DNA from: an uncultured Paracoccaceae bacterium
GTDB taxonomy: Bacteria > Pseudomonadota > Alphaproteobacteria > Rhodobacterales > Rhodobacteraceae
NCBI GenBank assembly: GCA_947497985.1
Contig: CANMIX010000002.1
Coordinates: 310,001 to 374,000 of the forward strand
DNA length: 64,000 nucleotides
Reading direction: 5' to 3'
Under the pieces are notes generated by a model. It had not been told where the DNA came from. It saw only the letters and a program-made list of their open reading frames with translations, and searched no databases. The first letter of the stretch is position 1, and each line of letters begins with the position of its first letter. Positions 26,232 to 34,896 of the stretch are shown one piece after another. Both the position numbers and the translations under genes were made by a program.

Positions 26232-27553
26232 TCAATACCGCCCCTCATTACCCCGATAGTGCCTCCGCCACGCCGCCCCAGTTCCCGCAAGATGACGCGC
26301 CCGGATTGGAGCAACAATTGCGTGTGGCTTTGGCGGCAACCGGACTTTCTCCGCAGTTGGCCGCGCGCGGGCAACGCCTTCTGGAGCGGCTGACCCGACC
26401 GGTGCAGGTGCTGGTTGTTGGCCCTGCGGGGTCCGGTAAATCGGCCGTGATCGATATGTTGCTGGGCACCCGCGCCACCGGAGCGTTGAACGGTGTCGCG
26501 ATGGTGGAGCTGTCTTATGGTCCGGCACCCTGCGCGGTGTTCGAAGACGCCAACGGCAACGGCGCGCCGCTGGACGGGGTGTTGGGGGATTTTGTCGTGC
26601 CCGAGGAGTGCGTCAGCGCGCGCCAGACCTACCCGCATGCGCTGCTGAAATTTCTGACCCTGACAGAGGTGACATTGGCCGGTGCCCAGGCACAACAACA
26701 GGCGATCCTGCGCCATGCAGTGGAATATGGCGATGTGATCCTGTGGTGCAGTCAGGACTTTGACACACAAGAGCAGGCGCTGTGGTCAGATGTGCCCGAA
26801 CGCAAACGAGACAGCGGGTTTCTGGTTTTGACCCAGGCGGATCAACAGATCATGCGGGGGACGTTGCATGATTGTGTCAGCCAGTTGGCTCCGCTTGTGG
26901 AGCAGAGTTTCCTAGGCCTGTATCCGGTTGCGGCGCGGCAGGGATTGCAAGCCAAAGGAGGCGGAGTCGGCGGAGACAAAGCGCTGTGGCGCGCCAGTGG
27001 TGGTCAACGGTTGGCCGAAGATCTGCGCCGCCGGGTCGCACAGGGGCGCGCCGCAACTCAGGATCAGGCTGAGGCGTTTTTGTGGCAACTCTCGATACAG
27101 GGCACGCCCGTGTCCGAGGCCGTGTCAGGTCCTGCGCCCGCTCCTCAGGCTGAGGCTATGGCAGAGCACAGACCAACGCCAACCCCAGCACCGACCATGT
27201 CCGATCCAAGTTCTGCGGTTCTGGAACAGGCCCTTGCGCAGCTGCAAGGCCAGGCAGAGGCGATGCTGGAAGAGGCCGGCGACACACCCAAAAGCGCGGC
27301 GGTCCTGGATCACTGTTTGCTCGCGGTGCGCGAGATGGCCGAAACCTTGTTGAGCACGCCACAGGGGAGTGTGCAGGACATGCCAGCCCTTCAAGCCGCG
27401 CGTGCGGCCAATGAAGACGGCGAAGAAATGTTGATGTTGTTGCAATTGGAACAGGATGAAGATGCGGCTGTGGATGCGGTCACCTTGTTGTTGCAGTTGA
27501 AAAAGGAGTTGAGCGACCCGGCGATGTCCCCATTTGGAGAAGGGCGGTCATGA
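26228..27553 (+). CDS. Divergent P-loop GTPase-like protein
   Basis: A 441-residue protein starting with GTG at 26228, overlapping the phosphatase stop (GTGA). A Walker A, VVGPAGSGKSAVIDMLLG (about 62-79), and a possible G4 remnant, LTQAD, suggest a dynamin- or Era-like G domain, but no clear DxPG (G3) is seen. After about residue 290 comes a Pro/Ala-rich linker, then acidic helices rich in Leu and Gln (MLMLLQLEQDEDAA). I cannot name the family. Its place directly before the dynamin-like gene (ATGA overlap) suggests a partner of that protein. Confidence 0.8.
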   Translation: MINTAPHYPDSASATPPQFPQDDAPGLEQQLRVALAATGLSPQLAARGQRLLERLTRPVQVLVVGPAGSGKSAVIDMLLGTRATGALNGVAMVELSYGPAPCAVFEDANGNGAPLDGVLGDFVVPEECVSARQTYPHALLKFLTLTEVTLAGAQAQQQAILRHAVEYGDVILWCSQDFDTQEQALWSDVPERKRDSGFLVLTQADQQIMRGTLHDCVSQLAPLVEQSFLGLYPVAARQGLQAKGGGVGGDKALWRASGGQRLAEDLRRRVAQGRAATQDQAEAFLWQLSIQGTPVSEAVSGPAPAPQAEAMAEHRPTPTPAPTMSDPSSAVLEQALAQLQGQAEAMLEEAGDTPKSAAVLDHCLLAVREMAETLLSTPQGSVQDMPALQAARAANEDGEEMLMLLQLEQDEDAAVDAVTLLLQLKKELSDPAMSPFGEGRS

Positions 27554-29682
27554 TACTTGCACATCCCATTTCTGACCAAGGCGCCGCCCCCTTAATGGTT
27601 GAGACAACCCCAAAGCCGCAGGCGTTGACAGATATTCGCGCAGCCTCGGCGCCGGGAAACCTGCAGGCCGGCTTGGAGCCGCTGGCGACATTGGCCCAGC
27701 GGCGCAGTCAGCTGCTGAAGGCGCTTGAAGGCTTGAGCGCTGTGTCAGGCGAGGCGGCGCAGCGCGCTTTGGGTCGGCTCAAAAGCGAGCTGGCGGCCTA
27801 TGAGCCAGCCGTGACTGTGCTGGGGCAGGTCAAATCCGGGAAAACCGCGCTGGTCAATGCCATGGCGGGCTGGTCGGACCTGTTACCCAGCGATGTGAAC
27901 CCCTGGACCTCGGTTGTGACCTCGCTGCACCTGTCGCCGGATACGGCCCGCGCCGAGACCAGCGCTCGATTTCAATTCATGACCGAAGGCGAGTGGGATC
28001 GTTTGCTGACCAAGGGCGGCCGCATCGGAGAGATGGCCGGGCGCGCCGGTGCCGAAAGTGAGCTGCAAAAGATCCGTGAACAGATCGAAGCCATGCGCGA
28101 CCGCTCCCGCAGACGTCTGGGGCGCAAGTTTGAGATGTTGATGGGCCAAAGCCATGACTACGGCTATTTCGATAAGAACCTGATTGAACGCTACATTTGT
28201 CTTGGTGATGATTTTGAAGACGAGGGCAGCGACAGCGAAGATCAGGGGCGATTTGCCGACATCACCCGCTCGGCGGATCTGTATCTGAACAGTGGCATCG
28301 TGCCCCATCCCTTGTGTCTGCGCGACACGCCGGGGGTGAATGACACCTTTATGATGCGCGAGCAGATCACCATTCAGGCGGTGCGGGACAGCCGCATGTG
28401 TGTGGTGGTGTTGTCCGCCAGCCAGGCGCTGACCTCGGTGGACCTGGGATTGATCCGGATGATCGCAAGTCTGGACAGTCGTGAGGTGGTGATCTTTGTC
28501 AATCGGATCGACGAGCTGGCAGATCCCGCAAACCAGATCCCTGAGATCGAAGCTGCCATCCGCGAGACCCTGCGTCTGCACCACGGGCCCCAAGAGGCCG
28601 AGATCCTGTTTGGCAGCGCCTTTTGGGCCAATGCAGCCCTGATGGGGCAGTTGGACGGGTTGCCAAAAGCCAGTTCGGATGCGCTGTTGAATTGGGCCGA
28701 GGCCTGTGTTGCCTCGGGGCAGGCACGGATCGCCAAAGGGCCAGCCCAAGATATGGTTTGGCAGCTCTCGGGCTTGCCTGCCCTGCACAGGGTTCTGGGT
28801 GGGCGGATCCTGCGCGGTGAGGGCGAGGCCACATTGGCGCGTATCGCAACCTCTGCCCTGACGGTGGCCAGTGGGCAGGAGGCAGCCCAAGCCATTCGCG
28901 TGCAGGCCAATCGCGTGAGCGCAGCTCAGGGAGAGGTCGCGGTTGCAGCGCTGACACCTGATGCGGTGCGGATGACATTTGAACGCCTGGCAGATCGTCA
29001 TGTGGAGGCGCTGGAGGTGGATCTGGACGGAGTTCTGGCCTCGTACCGGGAACGGGCGGATCGAGCGCATGCGACCTTTGTCGATCGGGCGACGCGGGCT
29101 TTGATCGAACATTTGGAACAATGGGGGGACGAAAGCGTCTGGGAATATGATCCGGCAGGGCTGCGCCTGTTGCTGCGCACCGCCTATTCGGTGATGTCCA
29201 CGCGGCTACAAGCCGCGGCTCAGTCCCGGTATGAGGCCGCGGTACGCGATGTCGCAGGGCTGCTGCATCAGGGGTTTGGCAGCGCAGTCGAAGGTGTTCA
29301 GCTGGCGGTGCCACAGGTGCCGGATGTGGCTGCGCCTGTGGCCTTGGGGCAGACGATTGCGCTGGATTTCAACGACGGATGGTGGGCCAGCTGGTGGCGG
29401 CGCACCCGCGGATACAGCGCCTTTGCCAGTCGATTTCGTGCGCTGATCCAAGGCGAAACCGAAGATTTCATGATTCAGTTAAAATCAGTTCAAGTTGCAG
29501 ACACTCGGGCCAAGTTTTTAGCGCGGCTTCAAGGGTTTTTTGACGAACAGCGCGATATCCTGTCGGAGATTACCGACGCGCAGGCAGCCGATTTGCGACT
29601 GCGGTTCAGCGACCAAGAGCTGGATGCGCAGCACAAGGCACGCCGTGCCGCGTTGGATGTGTTGAAGAGTTATGCCGCCTGA
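27550..29682 (+). CDS. Dynamin-like large GTPase
   Basis: A 710-residue protein. The G domain shows G1 GQVKSGKTALVNAM, a G2 threonine region NPWTSVVTSL, G3 DTPGVND and G4 VNRIDEL (asparagine and aspartate kept). A long helical part follows. Near residues 615-640 the segment FNDGWWASWWRRTRGYS is aromatic and basic, a candidate membrane-binding paddle. Length and order fit bacterial dynamin-like proteins, which remodel or protect membranes. It is coupled by overlap to both neighbours. Confidence 0.9.
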   Translation: MILAHPISDQGAAPLMVETTPKPQALTDIRAASAPGNLQAGLEPLATLAQRRSQLLKALEGLSAVSGEAAQRALGRLKSELAAYEPAVTVLGQVKSGKTALVNAMAGWSDLLPSDVNPWTSVVTSLHLSPDTARAETSARFQFMTEGEWDRLLTKGGRIGEMAGRAGAESELQKIREQIEAMRDRSRRRLGRKFEMLMGQSHDYGYFDKNLIERYICLGDDFEDEGSDSEDQGRFADITRSADLYLNSGIVPHPLCLRDTPGVNDTFMMREQITIQAVRDSRMCVVVLSASQALTSVDLGLIRMIASLDSREVVIFVNRIDELADPANQIPEIEAAIRETLRLHHGPQEAEILFGSAFWANAALMGQLDGLPKASSDALLNWAEACVASGQARIAKGPAQDMVWQLSGLPALHRVLGGRILRGEGEATLARIATSALTVASGQEAAQAIRVQANRVSAAQGEVAVAALTPDAVRMTFERLADRHVEALEVDLDGVLASYRERADRAHATFVDRATRALIEHLEQWGDESVWEYDPAGLRLLLRTAYSVMSTRLQAAAQSRYEAAVRDVAGLLHQGFGSAVEGVQLAVPQVPDVAAPVALGQTIALDFNDGWWASWWRRTRGYSAFASRFRALIQGETEDFMIQLKSVQVADTRAKFLARLQGFFDEQRDILSEITDAQAADLRLRFSDQELDAQHKARRAALDVLKSYAA

Positions 29683-29714
29683 TGTTTTCCAAGGCGCAAG
29701 AAATTGGAGCTGAT

Positions 29715-30614
29715 ATGCCTGTGACCCAACCAACAGGACGAAAGCCACGTTTGGCGTTAATGGGCGAATTCAGCGCCGGCAAAAGCACGTTGACCCATTT
29801 GCTGGTCGGGCTTGAACCGCTGCCCGTGCAGGTTACCGCGACACGGCTGCCCCCGGTGTGGATCAGCCATGGCCCGGCCGCTGCCACCGTTGTTGGACTC
29901 GACGGTAGCGAAGAACAGATTGCGGTAGAACAGATCATTGATGTGCCATTGGACAGCACCGCTTTGATCCGCCTGTCCCTGCCTGCCGAGGCACTGGAGC
30001 TGTGCGATCTGATTGACATGCCCGGTATTTCCGACCCAAACATGCCAACCGAGGTCTGGCGCGCCTTGATGCCCGAAGTGGACGCCGTGATCTGGTGTAC
30101 CCATGCGACCCAGGCCTGGCGCCAGTCCGAAGCTGCGGCCTGGGACAGTATTCGTGATGGTCTGTCGGGGCCTTCGACTTTGTTGGTCACGCATTTTGAT
30201 AAGCTGCAAAATGATCGTGATCAGGCACGGGTTTTAAAACGCGTGGTGCGTGAAGCGGGTGAGAAATTTCAATCAGTCTTTCCCATCGCGCTCAACCAGG
30301 CGTTGGCGGCGGGCGATGATGCAGAGATCTGGCAGGCCAGCGGCGCGGACGCCTTTGTTGAAAGCCTGATCGAATTGTTGGTGCGTTGGAGTGACCCAAA
30401 ATCGCATGCACCGCAGGGCGAGTCCGCGCCCAGCAAGGCGGAAGCCCTTGCGCGTGAAGCCGCGCGAGATCGCGGTAAGACACAAACCCCACAGCCGGAA
30501 TCCTTGGTCGAAGGGCGGGTGGTGCCGCGTCGAGTCAAACGGGAACGTCGCAGCGAACGCCCGGATCGCAGCGCCGCGACAGCCGCGCGCCGTGCTCCAA
30601 TGGTTCCACGTTGA
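29715..30614 (+). CDS. Small dynamin-type GTPase with basic tail
   Basis: A 299-residue protein. I prefer the ATG at 29715, which has GGAG seven bases upstream; the ATG at 29682, touching the preceding stop (TGATG), would add 11 residues. G motifs are G1 MGEFSAGKSTLTHLL, G3 IDMPGISD and a G4-like THFDKL. After residue about 235 the protein is very basic (RRVKRERRSERPDR), suiting binding to acidic lipids, nucleic acid or the acidic FHA protein. Third GTPase-like gene in a row. Confidence 0.87.
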   Translation: MPVTQPTGRKPRLALMGEFSAGKSTLTHLLVGLEPLPVQVTATRLPPVWISHGPAAATVVGLDGSEEQIAVEQIIDVPLDSTALIRLSLPAEALELCDLIDMPGISDPNMPTEVWRALMPEVDAVIWCTHATQAWRQSEAAAWDSIRDGLSGPSTLLVTHFDKLQNDRDQARVLKRVVREAGEKFQSVFPIALNQALAAGDDAEIWQASGADAFVESLIELLVRWSDPKSHAPQGESAPSKAEALAREAARDRGKTQTPQPESLVEGRVVPRRVKRERRSERPDRSAATAARRAPMVPR

Positions 30615-30621
30615 GGCGTGT

Positions 30622-31104
30622 ATGAAACCACAGGCACATGCTCCTGAAGAATACCTCGCAAAGGCGCGTGGTCGTGCCGCAAACGGTCCGCTGTCGCTGG
30701 TGGAATTGTCGGCTGTTCTAACGGCGCTTCACGCGCAGGAACCGGGTTGCATTTTGACCGCCTTTGGCGATCTGAACGCACGGCTTGTGCTGCGTGCTGA
30801 ACCTGCGGGCGCTTGGCCGCAGGAGGCGCTGGATGATCTCTGCGCCCAGGCGTGTGAGGCCTTTGATTTGGCCAGAGGCGCTTCAGAGGAGCCGGTGGTT
30901 GCGCCCATCATCGCACTTGCGCCCGGTCAAACGCGATTGTTTGTCCCATTCGGCGCGGCTCAACCCGGCGACAGTGCAGAGGCCTTTTTGATCGTATGTG
31001 ATACGCTCCCTACGGTGCGACGTGTGGAACTTAAGCTGGGCGAAAAACTGCATGCGCTTGGGTTGGGAACGATAAAGCCAAAAGGTGGTCCATGCGCGCG
31101 CTGA
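30622..31104 (+). CDS. Small protein, possibly Roadblock/LC7-like
   Basis: A 160-residue protein with ATG at 30622 preceded by GAGG, seven bases after the small GTPase. The apparent secondary-structure order is helix, two strands (CILTAFGDLNARLVLRAEP), helix, three strands (QTRLFVPFGAA, AEAFLIVCD), helix, which is the order of Roadblock/LC7 domains. Such proteins (for example MglB) partner small GTPases. No sequence motif proves this, so the call is an inference from pattern and neighbours. Confidence 0.7.
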   Translation: MKPQAHAPEEYLAKARGRAANGPLSLVELSAVLTALHAQEPGCILTAFGDLNARLVLRAEPAGAWPQEALDDLCAQACEAFDLARGASEEPVVAPIIALAPGQTRLFVPFGAAQPGDSAEAFLIVCDTLPTVRRVELKLGEKLHALGLGTIKPKGGPCAR

Positions 31105-31841
31105 GCGATCTTGGTCACCAGTCGAGCGTGGCGCAGGATGGTGCGACGCAGGGCGAGTTGCGCGCGCGCTTAGACGAGCTTGTCACCAGGGGCGACGTAG
31201 AGGGCGTAACGGATGCGACGCCAGGCGCTGATTTGGATCAGATCCTGGCTGAGATCGACAGTATTATGCTGCCGAGAGAAGTAACAGTCTTCTGCGGATC
31301 GATGGCCGTGGCACGTTTGGTGATTTCTCAGCGGCGATTGGTTGGGCTGGCGCTTGTAGACGGAGGGAGCGGCGATCTGATTGATGGGGTCCGGCGGCTG
31401 TTGCAGACGTGCGATGGGCAGAGCTTGCGATTTCAACGGCATGTGGCCCATGCTCCGATTGGGGCTGAGAGCCTGTCCGCAGAGATGATCCGGTCGCGGC
31501 TTTGCACAATGGCGGCAAGCGATCCCACGCAATGGCAAAGGTTTGGGGTCGAGATCGCGCCGCATGTGTTGGCGTGGCGTGAAGTCAGCGATGACGGTCA
31601 GACGCGTCAGATTGGGGCAGAACAAGACCTGATGGTCCTAGAGGGCGTGTCGCGGAATATGCAGGGTACGCATGCGATCGGAGCCAAGGCACAGGCACTT
31701 TTTTTACCGTTGCCGGAGCAGTATCCAGATCACGTTCTGCTGGTGGCGCGGGCGGAACGGCAGCATTTTCTCGCCCTGGTGCGTGCGCCCGCGGTAACAG
31801 AGGTTGTCACGCTGTGGCAGCGGGTGTTCGACCGGGTGTGA
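31092..31841 (+). CDS. Hypothetical protein, last gene of the kinase-GTPase operon
   Basis: A 249-residue protein. The ATG at 31092 overlaps the previous gene by 13 bases and has AAAGGTGG upstream. The first about 60 residues are polar and acidic. A core with EVTVFCGSMAVARLVISQRR and a second strand-rich part (HVLLVARAERQHFLALVRA) suggest alpha/beta folding. There is no signal peptide or membrane helix. I do not recognise the family. Tight packing makes it part of the same module. Confidence 0.75.
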   Translation: MRALSDLGHQSSVAQDGATQGELRARLDELVTRGDVEGVTDATPGADLDQILAEIDSIMLPREVTVFCGSMAVARLVISQRRLVGLALVDGGSGDLIDGVRRLLQTCDGQSLRFQRHVAHAPIGAESLSAEMIRSRLCTMAASDPTQWQRFGVEIAPHVLAWREVSDDGQTRQIGAEQDLMVLEGVSRNMQGTHAIGAKAQALFLPLPEQYPDHVLLVARAERQHFLALVRAPAVTEVVTLWQRVFDRV

Positions 31842-31957
31842 TCCCTTCCCCGGGGGGCGGGATTGTGGACATGGAAGGGCGCTTACCTTGACCCGGCGGG
31901 TTAGATACGGCACAGGGGCGGCCAACCATATGATTTGCAAGCCCAGGACCCAAGTTG

Positions 31958-32695
31958 ATGTCGGATGATCAAAAGCCTTCTGCCGCGGATAAACATGCCA
32001 GCGGGGCGCCTTGGCGGAACTTTTACGGCCGGATCAAAGGCAAACAGTTGAAACCGGCACAAGAGCGCTATCTTGCGGAGGATCTTGAGAGCCTCAGCCC
32101 GGGTCCGGTTGGCTGGGACGAGAACCCGGATCGCCTGCCATTGGATCTTGAGGCGTTGTTTGGTGGACGAGATGTCTGGCTGGAAGTGGGTTTCGGCGGT
32201 GGCGAGCATTTGGTGCATCAAGCGAAATCCAACCCGGATGTGGGCATTATTGGTGCGGAGCCTTATGTAAACGGTGTTGCAATGCTGCTGGGAAAGATCC
32301 GGGCCGCGAAGACAAACAATATTGCAGTGCACCCCGGTGATGCGCGTGATCTGATGGATGTGTTGCCACCGCAGTCCATTTCCCGTGCCTTTTTGCTGTA
32401 TCCGGATCCCTGGCCCAAAGCACGCCATCATCGCCGCCGTTTTGTGACGCAGGAACATTTGCAACCGTTGGCTCGCGTGCTCAAACCAGGTGCAATTTTT
32501 CGCGTCGCGACGGACATTCCTGATTACGTGCGTCAAACGCTGGAAGAGGTGCCGCAGGCCGGGTTTGAATGGCTGGCAGAGGGGGCAGAAGATTGGCGTG
32601 CCTCCTGGGGGGATTGGATTTCCACCCGGTACGAACAAAAAGCTCTACGTGAAGGGCGCACGCCGCATTACCTGACCTTCCGCCGATTGGGGTGA
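31958..32695 (+). CDS. trmB: tRNA (guanine-N7-)-methyltransferase
   Basis: A 245-residue enzyme methylating G46 of tRNA. It shows WRNFYGRIKGK near the N-terminus, the SAM motif LEVGFGGGEHL, IGAEPYVNGV, and the signature FLLYPDPWPKARHHRRRFV. The start is the ATG at 31958; a TTG one codon earlier is unlikely. It stands alone between the GTPase operon and aroA. Confidence 0.95.
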   Translation: MSDDQKPSAADKHASGAPWRNFYGRIKGKQLKPAQERYLAEDLESLSPGPVGWDENPDRLPLDLEALFGGRDVWLEVGFGGGEHLVHQAKSNPDVGIIGAEPYVNGVAMLLGKIRAAKTNNIAVHPGDARDLMDVLPPQSISRAFLLYPDPWPKARHHRRRFVTQEHLQPLARVLKPGAIFRVATDIPDYVRQTLEEVPQAGFEWLAEGAEDWRASWGDWISTRYEQKALREGRTPHYLTFRRLG

Positions 32696-32810
32696 ATTGA
32701 AACGCTTGTGCTTGACGTGACAAGTGCGGGATCTCCTGACTTATAGCATACGGTGACATTATGCAGAGTGTGCTCCCGTGCGTTTGGTCTGCTTTGAAAA
32801 GCAACCCATC

Positions 32811-32898
32811 CCCTTGGGCCGGGCAGCGCCGCGCCGGAGGCGCGGCGCTGCCCGGCATTGCGACGTGCGAAGCACGGCGCAATACCTCGGCGCATAAC
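32811..32898. repeat. Double-hairpin repeat, copy C
   Basis: CCCTTGGGCC leads into a perfect 18-bp stem (32818-32835 with 32839-32856, loop GGA). A 12-bp stem with one mismatch follows (32857-32868 with 32872-32883, loop GAA), then the single-stranded tail ACCTCGGCGCATAAC. A copy at 42621-42706 has the same order with other stem sequences. A third hairpin, GACACGCGG with CCGCGTGTC near 32914-32943, follows. It lies just upstream of aroA. Confidence 0.75.
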
Positions 32899-32985
32899 GC
32901 GACGTCCAACAGCGACACGCGGGGCGTGGACGCGCCGCGTGTCATGCGGTAACAGCATGGCAACACAGATCACGAGGAAAATCTC

Positions 32986-34338
32986 ATGTCCGGACACGGC
33001 ACTCCTATTCCGATGACCTCTCGCCGCTCAGGCCCGCTCAAAGGTGTGGCCGAAGTGCCCGGCGATAAATCGATTTCGCACCGCTCTTTGATCTTGGGGG
33101 CTTTGGCCATCGGTGAAACGCAAATCACTGGTTTGCTCGAGGGCGAGGACGTGATCGACACGGCCAAGGCCATGCGCGCCTTTGGTGCCGAAGTCACCGA
33201 CCATGGCGGGGGCGAATGGTCCGTGCGTGGTGTCGGTGTTGGCGGTTTTCAGGAACCGGACAATGTGATCGACTGCGGCAACTCTGGCACTGGTGTGCGC
33301 CTGATCATGGGCGTCATGGCAACACAGCCGATCACCGCGACCTTTACCGGCGATGCCTCCCTAAACAAACGCCCAATGGCGCGCGTGACTGATCCGCTTG
33401 AGCTGTTTGGCACCCAGGCCGTCGGGCGTGAAGGTGGCCGCCTGCCGATGACGCTGGTGGGCGCAGCTGATCCTGTGCCCGTGCGTTATGAGGTGCCAGT
33501 GCCGTCGGCGCAGGTGAAATCTGCCGTGCTGCTGGCGGGTCTGAATGCGCCGGGCAAAACCGTGGTGATCGAGAAAGAAGCCACCCGTGACCATTCCGAG
33601 CGTATGCTTGCAGGCTTTGGCGCTGAAATCACCGTTGAGGATACCGATGAGGGTCGCGTCATCACCCTGACAGGCCAGCCCGAGCTGAAACCACAGATCA
33701 TCGCCGTGCCACGGGATCCATCCTCGGCCGCTTTCCCGGTCTGTGCGGCACTGGTCACACCCGGTTCTGACGTCCTCGTGCCAGGTATCGGTCTGAACCC
33801 GACCCGGGCCGGTCTGTTCACTACTTTGCGTGATATGGGCGCGGATCTGACGTATGAGAATGAGCGCGAAGAGGGCGGCGAGCCGGTTGCGGATCTGCGC
33901 GCCAAATTCTCTCCCAACATGAAGGGGATTGAGGTGCCGCCGGAACGCGCAGCCTCGATGATCGATGAATATCCGGTTTTGTCCGTGGTCGCGGCTTTTG
34001 CCACTGGAACCACCATGATGGCCGGTGTCAAAGAGCTGCGTGTCAAGGAAAGCGATCGGATCGATGCCATGGCGCGTGGTTTGCGGGCCAATGGCGTGAC
34101 CGTGGAAGAGGGGGCCGATTGGTGGAGCGTAGAGGGCCTTGGCCCGGATGGCGTCCCCGGTGGTGCGACCTGTGAAAGCTTTCTGGATCACCGCATCGCG
34201 ATGTCCTTTATGGTCATGGGGATGGGGGCACAAGAACCAGTCTCGGTGGACGATGGCAGCCCGATTGCAACGTCTTTTCCGATCTTTGAACCCTTGATGA
34301 GCAGCCTGGGCGCGCAGATTGTACGCAGCAATACATAA
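32986..34338 (+). CDS. aroA: 3-phosphoshikimate 1-carboxyvinyltransferase (EPSP synthase)
   Basis: A 450-residue shikimate-pathway enzyme joining shikimate-3-phosphate and PEP. Visible motifs are [44 protein letters not shown] and [14 protein letters not shown]. The overall wording ([15 protein letters not shown]) resembles class II enzymes, but the loop reads N-S-G-T, keeping the glycine at the position that is alanine in the glyphosate-tolerant CP4 enzyme. First gene of the aroA-cmk-rpsA block. Confidence 0.95.
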   Translation: MSGHGTPIPMTSRRSGPLKGVAEVPGDKSISHRSLILGALAIGETQITGLLEGEDVIDTAKAMRAFGAEVTDHGGGEWSVRGVGVGGFQEPDNVIDCGNSGTGVRLIMGVMATQPITATFTGDASLNKRPMARVTDPLELFGTQAVGREGGRLPMTLVGAADPVPVRYEVPVPSAQVKSAVLLAGLNAPGKTVVIEKEATRDHSERMLAGFGAEITVEDTDEGRVITLTGQPELKPQIIAVPRDPSSAAFPVCAALVTPGSDVLVPGIGLNPTRAGLFTTLRDMGADLTYENEREEGGEPVADLRAKFSPNMKGIEVPPERAASMIDEYPVLSVVAAFATGTTMMAGVKELRVKESDRIDAMARGLRANGVTVEEGADWWSVEGLGPDGVPGGATCESFLDHRIAMSFMVMGMGAQEPVSVDDGSPIATSFPIFEPLMSSLGAQIVRSNT

Positions 34339-34371
34339 CCGTCCTCGACCGGACGTTGCTATTAGCATCAT

Positions 34372-34397
34372 AAAGGCTCCCTGACTGGGGAGCCTTT
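34372..34397 (+). terminator. Rho-independent terminator after aroA
   Basis: The stem AAAGGCTCCC (34372-34381) pairs with GGGAGCCTTT across loop TGACT, followed by TTTCTTTG. It ends aroA transcription before cmk. Confidence 0.85.
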
Positions 34398-34896
34398 CTT
34401 TGATATGGAATGGACGTGTGGGGCGGTATAGGGCGCCGCAAGGCCTAACAGATAGGCACGGCGTGTTGCCTTAAGGGCATAGCTTCGCAGAAGCTCTACC
34501 TAGGTGTGACATTCAGGCTTTAGGGATCAATTGGAAGTGATACGTGTAATTGCGTAACTCGGGTATTTGGATCGAGCCTGCATGGTTTTTCCTGAATACA
34601 CGTGACAACCCGATTTCACTCACCCAACCGGGTGTCACGTGTATTCTGTCTGCGTATGAGTGGGTACAGACACTTGGGAAAACGACAGGTAAAACCCGTC
34701 TTACATCCTGTATTTCACGCTGGTGTCTGTGTGGTTAGCTAGGGAAATCCCTAGTTTCTTGTTGGGGCTTTAGGATTTTTTGGGAATTGGTTCCTGTATT
34801 GGCTGAATTTTGGGATGAAATTTCCAGGTATTAACGTTTGTACACGCAGTGGTGGAAATTAAGAAATTTGGTTCTTCGATAGCGAAGAATCGCGGG
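34398..34896. other. AT-richer gene-poor stretch with a long hairpin
   Basis: About 500 bases downstream of the aroA terminator and downstream (3') of the leftward luxR-type gene. A 62-codon TTG-started frame (34550-34738) lacks support. The notable object is a 14-bp inverted repeat, GAATACACGTGACA (34594-34607) with TGTCACGTGTATTC (34633-34646). Possible foreign or fast-evolving DNA. Confidence 0.5.
34594..34646. repeat. 14-bp inverted repeat (CACGTG core)
   Basis: GAATACACGTGACA (34594-34607) is exactly complementary to TGTCACGTGTATTC (34633-34646). Adjacent CCCG/CGGG bases can extend the stem past a bulge. There is no T-run. It could be a small RNA, an attenuator or a protein-binding dyad. 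Confidence 0.65.

Noticed and set aside
27883-29121. Long open frame antisense to the dynamin-like gene
   Set aside because: No domain or start signal; the rightward frame has full GTPase motifs.
34550-34738. 62-codon TTG-started frame containing the 14-bp inverted repeat
   Set aside because: Weak start, no ribosome site and no protein-like pattern; the hairpin dominates the sequence.
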